A stretch of DNA of 64,000 bases from Poronia punctata (GCA_022579005.1 MU401460.1:187886-251885), one strand, 5' to 3'; positions 27,354 to 40,565 are shown, counted from the first letter of the stretch. Program-made: numbers and translations. The notes: a model not told the origin generated them from the sequence alone.

Positions 27354-27384
27354 TACCTACCTACCTACCTACCTACCTAGGTAC
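27354..27384. repeat. (TACC)6 microsatellite with palindromic end
   Basis: Six TACC units (27354-27377) run straight into TAGGTAC, so the last units form the palindrome GTACCTAGGTAC-like core seen many times in this window. Confidence 0.9.
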
Positions 27385-30300
27385 TTTAGAAACAGTGGAT
27401 GTGTTGCAGGAACGGCCACGGGGAGACTAACCTAGCAGATGCATGTACACTCTAAATATTGGAACTACTTTAGTCTACTGAGTAAAGTATTGGCGGAAAC
27501 TACTGTCTCTTTTGGTAAAATCATTGCCAAGAATTCACTGTGCTCTAAATTTACACCGATTCCCCACGGCCATTGTACCGTGAAATGTGCAGTATACAAA
27601 CAGTGTACAAAAAACTTCCTGCATTGTCTATCGTAGAAAGTTGCCAATTTTCAACCTACCTTACCTGAAATTTACCTTTACTAGGTACTATGTACAAAAC
27701 CTCTCAGTCACTCAGCTACGTCCGCTGCCATAGACGACGGCTGGAAGGTATCTGGGGTCAAGAAAATGCGGCAGCCAGCAACGGCACCACTGACCCAACT
27801 GAAACATCTAGGAGACCAAATATTTATCTACCACGTACTTACTAACCTAATCTAAATGTTATAGGTATACTTTAAGTAAACAAATAAATCACAGGCATGA
27901 CAGGGTACAAAAAATACAAACAAGGCAACGCAAGTGCTCAACAAAGGTAAGATGTTTCTTAACAAAGCAGAGGGCTGAAAGGCACTGGCGATTTTAAGAG
28001 TTGTTGATGAATGATACCCACCACCGCGCTTTGGCTGGCTTCCCTCCGGCAGCCCAGAAAGGCAACAGCCTATAATTATATCTCTCTGGCCCAAAGTATT
28101 CCTTATCCATTGAAGCGTTCGATCTCAGCCTCAGACGCCCACATGTACACATAAGTCCTTTTTGTACAGTGAACAAAAGAGCAAGAGAGGACAAATGCTT
28201 CTCAAGTCTTAGCTTCAAGCTAAACACATCTTAGAAGTACTTGTAGATGTGCAACTTGTTTATAAATATAGCTATGGTATGCCATGTGCCTTTGAACTTT
28301 TATTACGATGCTAACCTTAGTAAATGACCAATCATTTTCTACAATAGTGAGGCACGCAGAGCATTACAGCTGAGATTTATCCATCTTCTAGAGCAGCACT
28401 ACGAGTATGTAGGTATTGAACACATATCTTGGATGTACATGCATGTATTCCGCACAGTATGATTTATGATGCTAGCAATGGTGACAGGACTTTGCAATTT
28501 TGTTTGGACCCCGCAACTACGGACCCCAGTCATTTCACTGGTTCTTGATTGGATCTGAGTATGGGGCCTTTAGCATCCAGATGAGCAATTCTTGGTAGGT
28601 GTAGACTACAGAACGTCCATACGCAGGTACACAGCCCCCGACAGCCCCACGGCCTCTTTCTGTTTTCTGCCTCAATGCCTTGTCTACACATACATTCCCT
28701 GCCCCTCGTGTCATCGTCACAACATCCTTTCCGTTTTTTTTCATCCTTGCCTGCGTTGTATTCTAGAATACGCAAGGTAGGCATTGTACGCAGGCAAGCT
28801 ATCGCCATGGACTTCCACCTTGCCCAGAAACCCCGGACAGCTAAGTTAGGTGTTTGCTGTGTGTTTAATAAGCTGTCCCATGTTATTAGGGCAATCAAGA
28901 TGCCGGCGTCATGGTTGACGGTCTTGGGAATACCTACACCTTGTTCTGCACTACGAGTACCTACTTGAACATATCCTATCTACAAGTACACATTCGTGTA
29001 GATAGGTCCATATTATGCTGGGCATCAATCAATCTACCTACATACTCGTACATATGCAATAGGTACTACAAATTGTCTTGCATTGGCAGTCAAATTCAAG
29101 TCCAAACAAGCCTAAACCTGTAGAGTGTGCAAGAGTGTACTACCAGGTATATAACAACAGCTCAAAGTTAGGCGAGTATGTGTTCAAGTAGTATTTTATC
29201 CGACTATGCATATAGGTATAATAAGCCCGGCAGTTATCGCATGCGCCGCACACACTCATTTGTCGGTCAATATACCGATATTGCCCACATATGAGCAGAA
29301 GAAACTCAAACGTCTGCTTTAATTCAAGTGCACTGTTACATTCCCATAGATGTAGCAGACGATAGAAAGCATACCACCTTTTTTTTTTACAATACTTACA
29401 TCTCGGGTAAAGCGCAGTAAACGCACGTCACTACGAGTAGGTTTGACATACTGGTTCTCCCCATCTTCAACCACACACAGACAATGCAGTCTGATATCTG
29501 ACGCGCAGTATTGGCGCACACTCTCTAAGGTTAGTACAGTACAGTACCAATATACCAAAATTGCATACTACGAGTGGTCTGTGTTACTATGAGTACTCGT
29601 AGACGATGGCCGTTGAGATAAGAAAGATCGGTTGCTCATTCCATGGCCGAGAAAGGTAACTATATCGCGCATCTGCTGTAAATCTGCCGACAAGATGAAA
29701 ATGGGAAGGAGATTGGCAAGATGCGGAATGTTGATCAGATAGAGACTTGCCGGGCGACTTAGACCACACCTGCCTCCCTTATTAGGCATACTTGTACAGG
29801 TTGTCTACATTACACAGTATCATCACGTTAGTAACAGGAATAAACCTGTACACAGGTACACGTATGTATGTCATAACCAGGGGCCAGGTTAAGTTCTCTT
29901 GTAACAACTGATTACTGTAAAGCCTACTTGTAGATACCTTGGTAGGAGGCTAGGCTATATTAGGTTTTATCATGAATAAGCGAAGAGAAACATCATATTT
30001 TGCACCTACTAGTAACAGTCCTCATACCCAACCACCTACGAGTAACATAGGTAGTCACATATAAAAAATAAACATCTTCTTTCCAGCCTCTCTTTCTCAA
30101 GGAAAAGACGTTCAAGCGAGCTGACGAGCTGACTGACCGCCTAACCACCAAGAGCTTACCTACCTTACCTAGTCGATCCATAGCTTCCCGGTACCTACAG
30201 TAGCTTCAGGAGTAGGAGGCATGCTGATATCATCCATGATCCGGGGGAAAAGCTACTCAAATCTGGCCTGAGACAAAAGAAAGACCATGGCCTAGATCTT

Positions 30301-32181
30301 ATTAAACAACATTCTCTTGGTCTTTACAAAATCCTTAGGAAGCTTTCTAACCGAACATCGAGGTCGCAATATCCGTATTCACCGTAAAGGTATCGTGCCC
30401 TGTCGAAACACATTTGTAGTGTCTTGTCGTCCGAACTAGATAGCATCATACCTTCCCCCCCTTCGCCCGTTCACATTCACGATCTAACCCCTCCCACCTA
30501 AGGTCAGCAATCAAGGTATCCGGTGCGGTTCCCGGCACATTGGTTTGGTTCCTGACATCCTTCGGCACCACCCACTCCCTTGTGTTCTCGTGGGCGTGTG
30601 TGGCTTGCATGAGAAGAGGCCCCGACGTTACTGGCCAAGAGTTGGCCCTGGAGCGTATTTGCACGCATAATACCTGATACGTGTATAGCCTATCTACCTA
30701 GTCCAGCCTAGCATTTTTACAGCCCTCAACTCCGCAAAGTGGCACAGATCGGGAGTGCGGCAGGCGTACAGTCCTGTAAGCGTTGTCGTTAGCAGCATTC
30801 TGCCTTGGAACCATCGGTGCCTGACTAACGGGCTAGACTAACCCAGATAGTACCTACTATCAAGGCAAGGCAAACGCAGGTAAATTCCTTCCTGCTCACG
30901 TATAAGGCCTAGTCTCTGGAGCTGGACGCGGTTGCAAGTTGGAAGTCTAGACTAGCCCCAACTGCTTCCTTCCTCCAACCTTCAAGCTCCACATGGTTCA
31001 AATGATGATCGTCACAGATAATTACCCTTCTCTGTCTAGTCTGTCGACGGTTAAGGTAGCTCGCTAGAGTTAAACGTTTGTTTTAACCGTTTCTGTTGTT
31101 GTTTTGGTATCGTCAATCTCATTCTAGGTAGTCTACGAGTACGCGTTACAATCCGTCGACCAAATCGCCGGAGAGCTCCGAATAAACCACCAAACCAAGC
31201 GTGCTCGTTTGGCATCTTTTCTTTTTTTGTACTCATTACCAAGTCTACTAACCTAGGTAGAACCAAAGGCAGATAAGGTCAGGTCGCGGTGGGATTTTGC
31301 TTTGCTTACTTACGGTCAGGATCAGGAATGTTGTCGCGTACCAAATCGAGCATCCAGAACCTCTCCCTTGTCTACGTTATTACGTATATTGAAAAGGAGA
31401 GGAGACTCAACTTCAAAAAGAGGTAGGTGTACATGGCCACCTAACCTATATGTACGAGTATGTAGGTAGGGAGATGCAATCACACAGTTACGCAATCTTG
31501 CCTTCGGGTTCCATCAAAATACCTCTTTTTTATTTATTTTCTTATTTAGGCTTGAGTCGCTTTTCGACAAGTTGGTTTTGCAAATGCATGGTTGCGCCTA
31601 CGCCGCGCCGCGCCCATGCATATAACTCGCCTAGACACCAAAAGCAAAGGGAAAAAGAAGGCACAATTCTAGTCTTATTCTTCCAAGTTCTTCTTCTTAT
31701 TATTATGAGCCCATATTAAAATATGCAAATTCCGGCCCGTGCTCTTCTACAGTAATGAAACAAACCTAGGTTAGCCACTACCTACTTACTAAGTACACAT
31801 ACGCATCAAATTTATCCCCAATCCTACCTACCTACCAGCCATCCAGCAAAGCAACGGCGCAAGGCAGGCAAGATAACCTCTTCTTCTTCTATCTATTCGT
31901 CTGCTCTCATAGCAGGTACTCGTAGTTGAGTAAAGAGATGAGTAAGTGGGTACAAATCTCACCGTCACACGTATAAACTATATACCTGGTTAGCTTTTTA
32001 CTCGTAGGTGGAACCCGCGTTCGTGCTTGGTTGCCCGAGATGGCTTCTTGTTCGTGCGGAACGCGTAATGCTCGGACGGCGACGCCAGTGCCAACTACGA
32101 GTAGATTTTTATTCTATTATATTTTCAGCCCCCACAACCAGACTTCCATGGGTGCTTGCATGTTATCTACCTACCACTACA

Positions 32182-32236
32182 CCCAGCCCAGCCCAGCCCC
32201 CCCAAGGCTTGTCTGTCTGTTTGTCTGTCTGTCTTG
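32182..32236. repeat. CCCAG and TGTC short tandem repeats
   Basis: A run of CCCAG units (about 32182-32200) is followed by TGTC units interrupted by one TTTG (about 32211-32236). Both are simple-sequence tracts in gene-free DNA. Confidence 0.85.
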
Positions 32237-33779
32237 TTCCCGGCCGCTTGCATGCATGCATGGAACCAAGATAGGTATCAGTTGTACGCGAGCTGAACTG
32301 CCTTGTCTGCCTGCCTGCCATGACCATGACTGGAAGGAATGCTCAAGGTATCCGCATAGCAACAAGATTGGTAGACGTTCCTCAATCAAAAAGGCATTAT
32401 TTCCTTTCTAACCATGTTTCAACCAGCTTGTAAGTAGTAGGTAAGGCAATTCCCACGAACGCAAAACTTGTAGGAAAAACAAAAACTCATATTTACCTAT
32501 ACAAGTACAGACTACCTAGACTACCTATCGTCGTACAATGTACATGTAGAGTGACCAGAAATGTTTGCCAGTGGGAGGGTTTACTTACAACTTACTACAC
32601 GTAGATAGTGGCCGGCCAAGGACAGTTGAACTTGTAACCTAGGATAGGATATGCCAAAATAATAATAAAATCGAGTCAAAAAAAAAACCACAAGACAGAT
32701 AGACTGACAACTTAATCAGCTGCTTCATATAATCCTTTACCTACACGTACCTAGATGGATAGCATCAACTCAACAAAGAACTAGAAAGTTATATAGTCTT
32801 TCCCTATAGGTATTATATTCCGATGAGGCCATACAGTTCGCTCCCGCCCGTCTGTATAGAATCCTAACGTACCTTTTCTCTTCTCCTTCCCTTCATGTAC
32901 TACCTAGCCTCGGTATCTTTTTTACTCGTCGTCACCACTTCGCCGTCCTGCATACAGTCGAGCAAGTCTCGATTATGCAGCATGGTATATTTCCGGACAG
33001 TGTTCATGACTTTCTTGTCCCCGGTTCACCATATCGTAGCCGCCACCCTTCGTAATGCCATAATACCCCGTTCATTTCTTTTTGGTCTTGCTCCTGACGA
33101 GGCTACTATCACCAAAGGTCGATCAATGGCAGAAGAAAATATCCAGTATGACCTAGGAAGATGGTTCCATGGGACACTTTAAATCATTTCCTGTCTCTGC
33201 GTTGGCAGACTGTTTATAGTTTCAGCACGGCCCTCAGCTTACCACAAATCTCTTCTGCTAAAAGAACATAGGGCGGTCTACATTGAGCGTCGTAGCCCTC
33301 GTTCCTCTCAAGTATAGTAAAGAAGATATGTGCGACCTCAGTAGGGGAAGAAACGCCCATGGATAAATCCTCTCGATCCTATATAGTCTACATGTTGATA
33401 AAGGGGTGTTAATGGACCGAATAACCCACGTTAAACAGGATTAAAAGAAGCCAGATAGCCATGTTTAAGGGGGTCGTTATAAGCCAGATAATATTTTAAA
33501 AATGCTGAAGCACCTATATACATACCTAGCATCGTCTAATAGGTAGATTTACCAAGTCCTATAAGTCAATCCCTAATCTCGTCTACTTCCTAAAATACTG
33601 GGCTGGGGCGCCTTTTTGTCCGAATTCTTCGTTATAGGAGCACGCCTGTTTCCCGCCTCCGTTACGCCGGTCACGTTCCGTGACTGGCGCTATGATTCAT
33701 AAGGTACCTGGCCGTTCCATTTCCCTCTGGGCATCTTCTCCGAATATAAATTATGTCCAGTCTAGTTGGACAATGATAC

Positions 33780-33803
33780 GGGATATGGGATATGGGATAT
33801 GGG
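33780..33803. repeat. Three tandem GGGATAT heptamers
   Basis: Three perfect 7-bp units followed by a G-rich run, inside the gene-sparse block. Confidence 0.9.
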
Positions 33804-35032
33804 GGAGGCAACTGGAGTGGTGGTTGCTGTAATCGCTGCTGGTGGTCTGGAACAATTGCGTTGACTGTAATGCTATGCGGCGTCATATCGAAGATCGCAC
33901 GCAAGAAACCACCTCCGGCTCGAGTTGTCTTGTAGTGCAGTCGCCCTATCTGGACTAGATGAAATGTTTAGAATGGGGACTGGAGGTCCCTGACTTTCTA
34001 ATGTGGTCCTGCGCTATCCCAAACTCTGGGAGGGTATGCTGCGTAGTGGAAGGCGCAGATTGTTGAGAGTGGGAGAATGGGCCGATCCTGTCATCTGTGA
34101 GTGAATATGATTGCTTGTATGCCGGTGGGGGAAACCAGAGGCCTACGAGTAGGGCGTTGGTATTGTTATGGCGTTTGAGGCCCCTTGCGCGGTTCAGAGA
34201 AGTCTTGGACTATTTTCTTGTACTCGTTTTGACGTTTGCCGGTAATCCATTTGTAGCTTCCACAACGGTATAGGTATCAAAATATACTTGGTCCGACTAC
34301 AATGAAGAAGCAGACTGCCAAGCTGAGAAATGCACGACACAATAAAGTTTGAGCTGTTTATATAGACTGAGAGCCTGTTCTGATGATATCTAATGGTCGA
34401 TGTGTAGGGAGCTATTATGTCCCAGATATGGGATGTCCAAGCACAGCAGCCCGTTCCAGGAGACCTTAAATACAAGAATCCAAACCTGTAAAACAACAGC
34501 ATGGCTTTCTATCACATGAGTCCACGGTGACTGCCTGCTGTAGCCTGGCAACTTCCATGGAACGGAAGTCACCCCCTTGGCAGTATAGGGCAGTACTTAC
34601 CTCTGCCATGTTGTTAATCCTACCGTTCCTTCTCTTGCTCTGGCCAGAGAAATTTGTACATGGAAACCTCTAGTAGGATATATATGTACTTAGAAGTTGC
34701 GACTTGTCAAGCATACTTACAGTAGGTACTATAGCGTAAAGGGGCAACCGTTCAAACCACTGGAAACGGATCAGCTGGAGCAAGACGTAAAGATAAAGCT
34801 CATTGAAGTTATTAGGATTCATGCGCCACGGAGTATGTTGTTGAATTGTTGGAGGCTCTGCTACAGTGATGCTGCTCCATCTAAAGAACAGGAAAAATAT
34901 ATGTCCGGATCGCACCATGTAAATATCGATATTATGCTACTGTCTACAGAACAGCGCCTGGCCTTTTCCTCTCACTTTCGCCTCAGAACCTAGTAAGTAG
35001 GTATGTAGGCTCGTCATATGCTCGTCATCTCT

Positions 35033-35917
35033 CTATTTAATTGCCAATAGGACGTATGCCTCAAAACGAATACCACCAAACTGGTCTACTTCTTCCTTTA
35101 CGGACTGGCCAACAGCTTCAGCCCACCTGGCCCGGTCTTCATCCGTATACCCCTCGCGCGCCTTACTCATCATAGGACCGGACATGAGCATCGTCAGACC
35201 AGCTATATTGTCCTCGTCCGCAACAACAAGCACTTTCTCAACCAGTGTCGTTTCAGTGAAGCCGCCCTCTCTGACCACTTTCTCCAACACGCCCTCCTCG
35301 AAGAATTCGGGACCTGGCGTAGCCATAAGCGGCAGGTCGGGACGGATCTTCTTCTGGGCAGCGTGCACAATAAACATGGGTGCAAACCGGCGCCAGCAAG
35401 TCACTACGGCAAAGCCGCCGGGACGCAAGGTTCGGCAAGACTCGCGGATAGCGTCGACGGGACGGCTGAAGGTGAAGATGCTAAAGTTGTTAATAGAGTG
35501 GGTGAAGTAATTATCCGGGATCGACGAAAGGTCCTGCGAGTCGAGCTCTTTGCACTCCACGTGGGGCAGCTCCGACGCCGACGCCGAGGCCGAAGCCGAA
35601 GCCGACGTCGAGCCGATGAGCGAGTCGCGGGCGGCCGACACCATCATCGGAACATTGTCCGAGACCAGGATCTCCTTGGGGAACTGCTCCTTGGCGACAC
35701 TCGTGATGATGGCGGCCGCGCCTATACCCGGCCCGGCGGCGGTATCGTGGACGACGGAATCCGGCCCGATGGGGTGCGCGGATGTCTGGATATTCTCCGT
35801 AATCACATCGGCGAGAATATCGAGCGTCGCGTGGCCCGTCTGACGAACGTAGATATTGGCAAACTTGGAGAAGAATTCAGAGAAGGGCAGTTTTGGGTGC
35901 TGGACATGGGAAGCCAT
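35033..35917 (-). CDS. Class I SAM-dependent methyltransferase
   Basis: Single exon, 294 aa from the ATG at 35917. The frame is open further upstream, but the residues there are not protein-like and that stretch contains leader repeats. The SAM-binding motif I is at about 55-66 (VVHDTAAGPGIG), an acidic residue ends beta-2 (LVSDNVP at 84-90), and post-motif LRPGGFAVVTCWRR matches the family. It is of the small UbiE/Coq5-like, secondary-metabolite-type fold; the substrate is unknown. An Ala-Ser dipeptide repeat at about 104-115 comes from a short imperfect repeat in DNA and sits in the loop after beta-2. No synthase gene or other cluster enzyme is adjacent, so the context does not indicate a product. 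Its neighbour on the same strand is FKBP12. Confidence 0.85.
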   Translation of the reverse strand: MASHVQHPKLPFSEFFSKFANIYVRQTGHATLDILADVITENIQTSAHPIGPDSVVHDTAAGPGIGAAAIITSVAKEQFPKEILVSDNVPMMVSAARDSLIGSTSASASASASASELPHVECKELDSQDLSSIPDNYFTHSINNFSIFTFSRPVDAIRESCRTLRPGGFAVVTCWRRFAPMFIVHAAQKKIRPDLPLMATPGPEFFEEGVLEKVVREGGFTETTLVEKVLVVADEDNIAGLTMLMSGPMMSKAREGYTDEDRARWAEAVGQSVKEEVDQFGGIRFEAYVLLAIK

Positions 35918-36817
35918 CTTGCACTTGTGTAAGTGAGTTGTAGCCTGTATGTACGTGTAGGTTGAACAGCGGAACAGGGATCTGACAGGTCGACAAGGGA
36001 GGAGGTTGAGAGGGAAAGTATGCTCAAAATGGGAATCAAGATGAAGAGAGTCGAAACCAGACCTGTTCTTAGTAATTTTGTAATTCGCTGTCTTTTTGTT
36101 TTGCAAGTGGCTGTGCCATCTTTTTGTTCCGGAGCACATCGGAGCACATCGGAGCACATGCCGCACCTATCAATATTTACATGTAAGCAGACTACAATAG
36201 GGCGCAGCGAGGAAGCCAAGGATTTATACAAGGAGGAATCTGACCACATCACGCTATCTCTCTTGGAAGACGACGGTAAACACTTGAACAAATGTGTACT
36301 CACCTAGCAGTCGATTAACAGGAACTTAGTAGTAGGTACCTACCTACCCCCATATAAGTGTGATAGATTATTTATTACAAGTAGATGTTGTCGCGGATAG
36401 AACTGGCTATAGCCTATAGATGATGATATACCTACCACGAAGTAATCATGTATTTACCGGGAGACTATCTCCCATGCTGCAATCCCAAGAGAAATGGGGA
36501 TTTTATGGACGTTGCGACACGAAATGAAGATGCGGAGACCTATTTACCACTCCGAACCTACCCAGGTTTAGTATTTTATCTCAACTTGAGTCGTAGTGAG
36601 CCGAATGCCATAATCTCTCACTTGGTTACAAGCACATGTAAAATTTCTTCATGGCAAGGAAAATCGTTCACTTGATGATTCCTACGAAAAGGCTGCGATA
36701 ACCGATGCCTCTCACCCGTGTGGCTATTGTCATATAACACAAAGGCCAACAGAGTGCCAAACCGTTCCCATGCGCCAGTTTATGCAATTATTGGTGTAGC
36801 ATTACGCGACAAGCCGC
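35918..36817. other. Intergenic / methyltransferase leader
   Basis: Upstream region of the methyltransferase and 3' region of FKBP12. It includes the 10-bp tandem repeat at 36130-36159. No further gene was seen. Confidence 0.55.
36130..36159. repeat. Three perfect 10-bp units (CGGAGCACAT)
   Basis: Three head-to-tail copies about 213-242 bp upstream of the methyltransferase start codon. The period equals about one helical turn. Each copy ends in CAT and carries GGAGCAC. Confidence 0.95.
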
Positions 36818-37571
36818 TTAGCCGACCTTCTTGAGCTCCACATCACTGAGAGTGACAAGTGTTAGCTCTGAAGATCTGTAGGGGCGAGTGGCATAAACTA
36901 TAAACAACTTACAAGATCAAGTCCGCGTTGGGGGGGATGTGGCCAGTGAAGCCCCTATTCGACATGGTCAGCAACAGAAAATCCATTTGTGTACATGTAT
37001 AGAAGGGGCGGGACCTACCTAGCTCCATAGCCATAGTCACTGGTAATGTTCAAGGTGGCCTTCTCTCCCTGCTTCATTGTCATGACGCCCTCGTCCCAGC
37101 CTGGTTGGTGACAACACATTAGTGAAACCCCAGAAAGAGCATGAAGCTAGAACTCATACCCTTGATGACTGTGCCGACACCGATAGGCGTCACGAAGTCG
37201 CCACGGCCGACAGAGGAGTCAAATCTGCGCCAAGGAGTCGATATGGTTAGCAAACAGTGTCGCCTAGGTGCTCGGGAATATGTAGCAAGACTGACGTCAC
37301 AAGTCGCAAGGCATAAGGCTGAACGGATAGGAAGCATGATAAAAAAACGTATAGAGGTGTTGAGGTGTCGAGCTTAGAACTCACGCCCCAAACGCCCGAA
37401 GAGCAGGAAAAAGAACAGGAAAACACGAAAGGGGAAAAAGACGTACTTGCTGCCCTTCTGATCCTCTTTGCTGGAATCCTTGAGCCAGCCGGTATATTCG
37501 ATGGTAACCTTCTGGCCAACAGTGGGCTGAGGGCCATCGCCCTCCTTCAGGACTGTCTTGGTGACACCCAT
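36818..37571 (-). CDS. FPR1: FKBP12-type peptidyl-prolyl isomerase (5 exons)
   Basis: Complement join 36818-36845, 36913-36954, 37019-37100, 37160-37224 and 37447-37571 gives 113 aa, with all four introns in phase. It catalyses cis-trans isomerisation of X-Pro bonds and is the cytosolic receptor for FK506 and rapamycin. The single FKBP domain fills the protein: VTIEYTGWLKD at the start, FDSSVGRGDF, the VIKGWDEGV core, then DYGYGARGFTGHIPPNADLIFDVELKKVG at the end. The active-site Tyr, Asp/Phe, Trp and the C-terminal Phe of the drug pocket are present. Intron 1 (222 nt) is the longest in the gene; the last coding exon is 28 nt. It reads toward the methyltransferase, on the same strand. Confidence 0.96.
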
Positions 37572-40565
37572 TGTTGATACTCGAGGCTTGATGTGGTGTT
37601 AATGGGTTGAGTATCTCCAAAAACCACAAGGTGAGAGATAGGTGATACGAAATTTATGGAAGAAACTGGAAAAGAATAGTTACTGTCAGCTTGGAGAGGA
37701 CAATATTAAGGAGACCCTGTGTTGGAGGGTGGGATGTTTAGCGTCTTTTTATTACTTTGTGCAGACCAACGCCGAGGTGAGGGGCAAGCGCGATCTGCGA
37801 GGTACCTGGGAACAAACCTTTACAAGTACTTTCCGCCCCTCCCTACAACAAGATGACCTATTAGCCTTGTTTTACAGTCGAAATTAACCAAGGCTGCCCC
37901 CGAGTCGTCAAAAACCTAGAAGTATCTCGTCTGGTCATGCTACGTGGAAATGATTTTGTTGTAAGTACCGGCGTGTTGCCTGTACCTACCAGCCAATAAT
38001 AGGTACAGGGTAGCAATCACACCCAGTATGTACACAGGTACATACATATGATATGCGATTGCCTACGGGTTACTCAACTTGACGCTTTTCCCAGAGAAAA
38101 GGTCGTTTAGGTAATAGGCACACACGTGTTTGTTAGGATTGATAAGATGTCTGGTAGATATACTGACTGACCGAAATGTACTTGACTGCCTACCAATTTT
38201 CAAGATATATGTGTGCATATGTCATTCTATTATGTCAATAAAACCCTTGTCATGCTATTGTCACGTCAATTGGAACCAGGAGAGGGGCTGCGTCTCCTAC
38301 CTAGTACTGGTGTCTCCTTTTAGGACCTTTGATGTCCTCCTGCCCGGGCAGATGGAATAATTTAATCATTTCTACGCCCGTAAACATGCATCCTTAAGTA
38401 TTGAAGCAGTGGTATCAATGTATACGTGAGGTTGCCTTATTGCTGAGCAGTATCTTAGTGACGATTACTAAGGCAAGCACCTCGATCTTCAGACAAGTAC
38501 ATAGGGGTAGACATGGTTAACCTAGGACCTCTTGAAATATCGGGCTTCCAGTAAAGCCAATTTCTCAGCCGTACTTATCTGTCGTAGCATTTACCTTTGA
38601 GGTTGTTAAGGATTACGTGGACTTGTAAGTAGTAATAACATCATGTACACGTTCGATGATGACAACATAAATGCACAAGTAAAAAAAATTGCCGATCTTT
38701 AAATCCTCCCCGCTCAAAACCCGCTTCCAACAACTGGAGTTGAACATAGGGTTTCTGGGTTCTATTACTGGGATTTTACGACCATCCAAGTACCCGGGCA
38801 CCCGGGTACATGGGCAATCAGGTAAGTTACATACCACACGTTACATGGCTTCCTTAGAGGTCAATTCATATGAAATATGAAGAACGGCGGAAGTAGAAAG
38901 TAGCAATGCATGGCAATTACCTGCAGAACCAGCAAAAGAAGTTTCGTGGGTGAGTGCGGGGCAATCCGTGGGGTTGGGCAAACTTGTCGATCGCGACAAA
39001 CATATCGGTCCAGTCACCAGTACCTCAACGTAGGTTTACACTTCGAGTCTACAATATATACTAAGTACTTATATCATTTTAAACGTACGTGTATGTATTT
39101 TGAGAGTGTATCATAGTCTATCCGGTCCTTCCCAAGTTTTCTATCCTAACACCCTAATCGGACAAGACAGGGGCGAGATAAGCAAAAACGAGCATTTGCC
39201 TTTGCTCTTTGCGTCACCACAGTTCTCGCCCCACCCCCTTGTTACCCCCTTCCTGGGGGCGGGATGGGACTCGACGATGCTTACTAACAAGTCATTTCGC
39301 AAATTTCAGGTGATCCTGATACCGATGATGCGACTGGTTGGTGTAATAGTCTTAATCATCGGTTGTCAGTTCATCCGGGCGTAAAATCCCAGTGGCCATA
39401 CTTTCAAGATCGCTCATCCCGGGGCTCCAAAAAACCAGCAGAAGGGGCAAGAGAAAGGACCGTTGGTAAGTCAGTGGTTGAGCCCCCAAGGTACACTTAG
39501 GGAAGTTTTCATTATGTATTTTTTCTCCTGAGTGATCCCTATATTCCGGACGACTTGTATCAGAAACCCTGCCCCTCGCACCACGGCGGATCTCGGGGCC
39601 CATGATATGATGTGTTCATGCTTTTAAAACCCTTCGCCGCCGCTTTCTAAATGACTGCAAACGCCATCGGGAAGATCTGACCAATGCCTGCAGATATCCT
39701 CGGAAGATTATGCGGTTGTGCGGTTCGGACCACGCACCCATAAATCATGGAGTCTATACTTTGATGAACGTATACATTCTCAAAATATTGCCCCTAGTTG
39801 TACTTCAGATTCCAAGCACCGATTCCGACTCTGACAGTCAAGCTAATCCATATTTGACTGCATCTGTATCGGTCTTGTGCGGCCCCTTTGAAACCCCCAC
39901 GCGTCATCGGGGGAGTCGAGCGTATTCATGACCACCCAAGTCGAGACGCACCTATGTTAATACGGCAAGAGTATCGCCGTACAGAACCTGCCATCGGTGG
40001 CACATTGTTTCCTCTCCATACCCTACATGTATAAATAAGTTATGTTATACCGTTTGGCCTTCGGAGGAACCTGTGGGTTCGGTAGCTCCCATCGTCCTTT
40101 GTCTCAGGCTATCTTCTAACTAAAGTAAGGGGTAACCGAGACTACCTTGAAGCGTTGTAGTGGAAATCGGTAAGTTGTAGATCTACCCCCTGCATACATC
40201 TAGAGGAGGCATGTACAAGATTACCACATTACAGTCTCCTGTGAGCCTGTGAGCCCGTGAGTGGCCGGGAAACATACATGACGTCCTGGCGCACATACGT
40301 GTACATACGTGCTATACTGTAATAATCGAACGTCCCAGATGAAGCATAGTCCCACTTTCAGCTTCTATGACGAACTCCACTTCTGCAACCTCTGAACTTT
40401 TAGGAAGCTTCTACTACGCAGTTTCCGCAATGCATTCTATCCTCACCGCATAAGGTACCTACTACCGAAAATCTGAACAGACCTTCTCACCAAGTAGAAT
40501 TATGAGGGCTAGTTGGAAAGCGGAATTTCATCGGCAATCTTTCCCGGATGCGATACAACAAACAC
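37572..40565. other. Intergenic, no gene seen
   Basis: 3 kb between FKBP12 and the tRNA gene. Small open frames (for example 38130-38360 and 39352-39603) lack recognisable content. The stretch just before the tRNA is unremarkable. Confidence 0.55.

Larger units (their letters stand above)
25596..35032. other. 9.4-kb gene-sparse block
   Basis: No ORF with recognisable protein content, tRNA or rRNA was found on either strand. The first 0.7 kb is probably the MSB2 promoter and 5' UTR. The rest is AT-rich, with many TAGGTA/TACCTA words, at least 13 TACGAGTA/TACTCGTA octamers (27242-34151) and short tandem repeats. No terminal repeats or transposase remnants were recognised, so it is not called a mobile element. 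Confidence 0.6.

Noticed and set aside
32895..33182. Plus-strand ORF starting with a signal-like stretch
   Set aside because: Looks like a small secreted protein at first, but lacks a conserved core or cysteine pattern and sits in low-complexity, gene-free DNA.
33380..33640. AT-rich stretch considered as a degraded transposon
   Set aside because: No terminal repeats, target duplications or transposase fragments visible by eye.
35033..37571. Secondary-metabolite cluster around the methyltransferase
   Set aside because: No synthase, oxidase or cluster regulator nearby; FKBP12 is a housekeeping gene.
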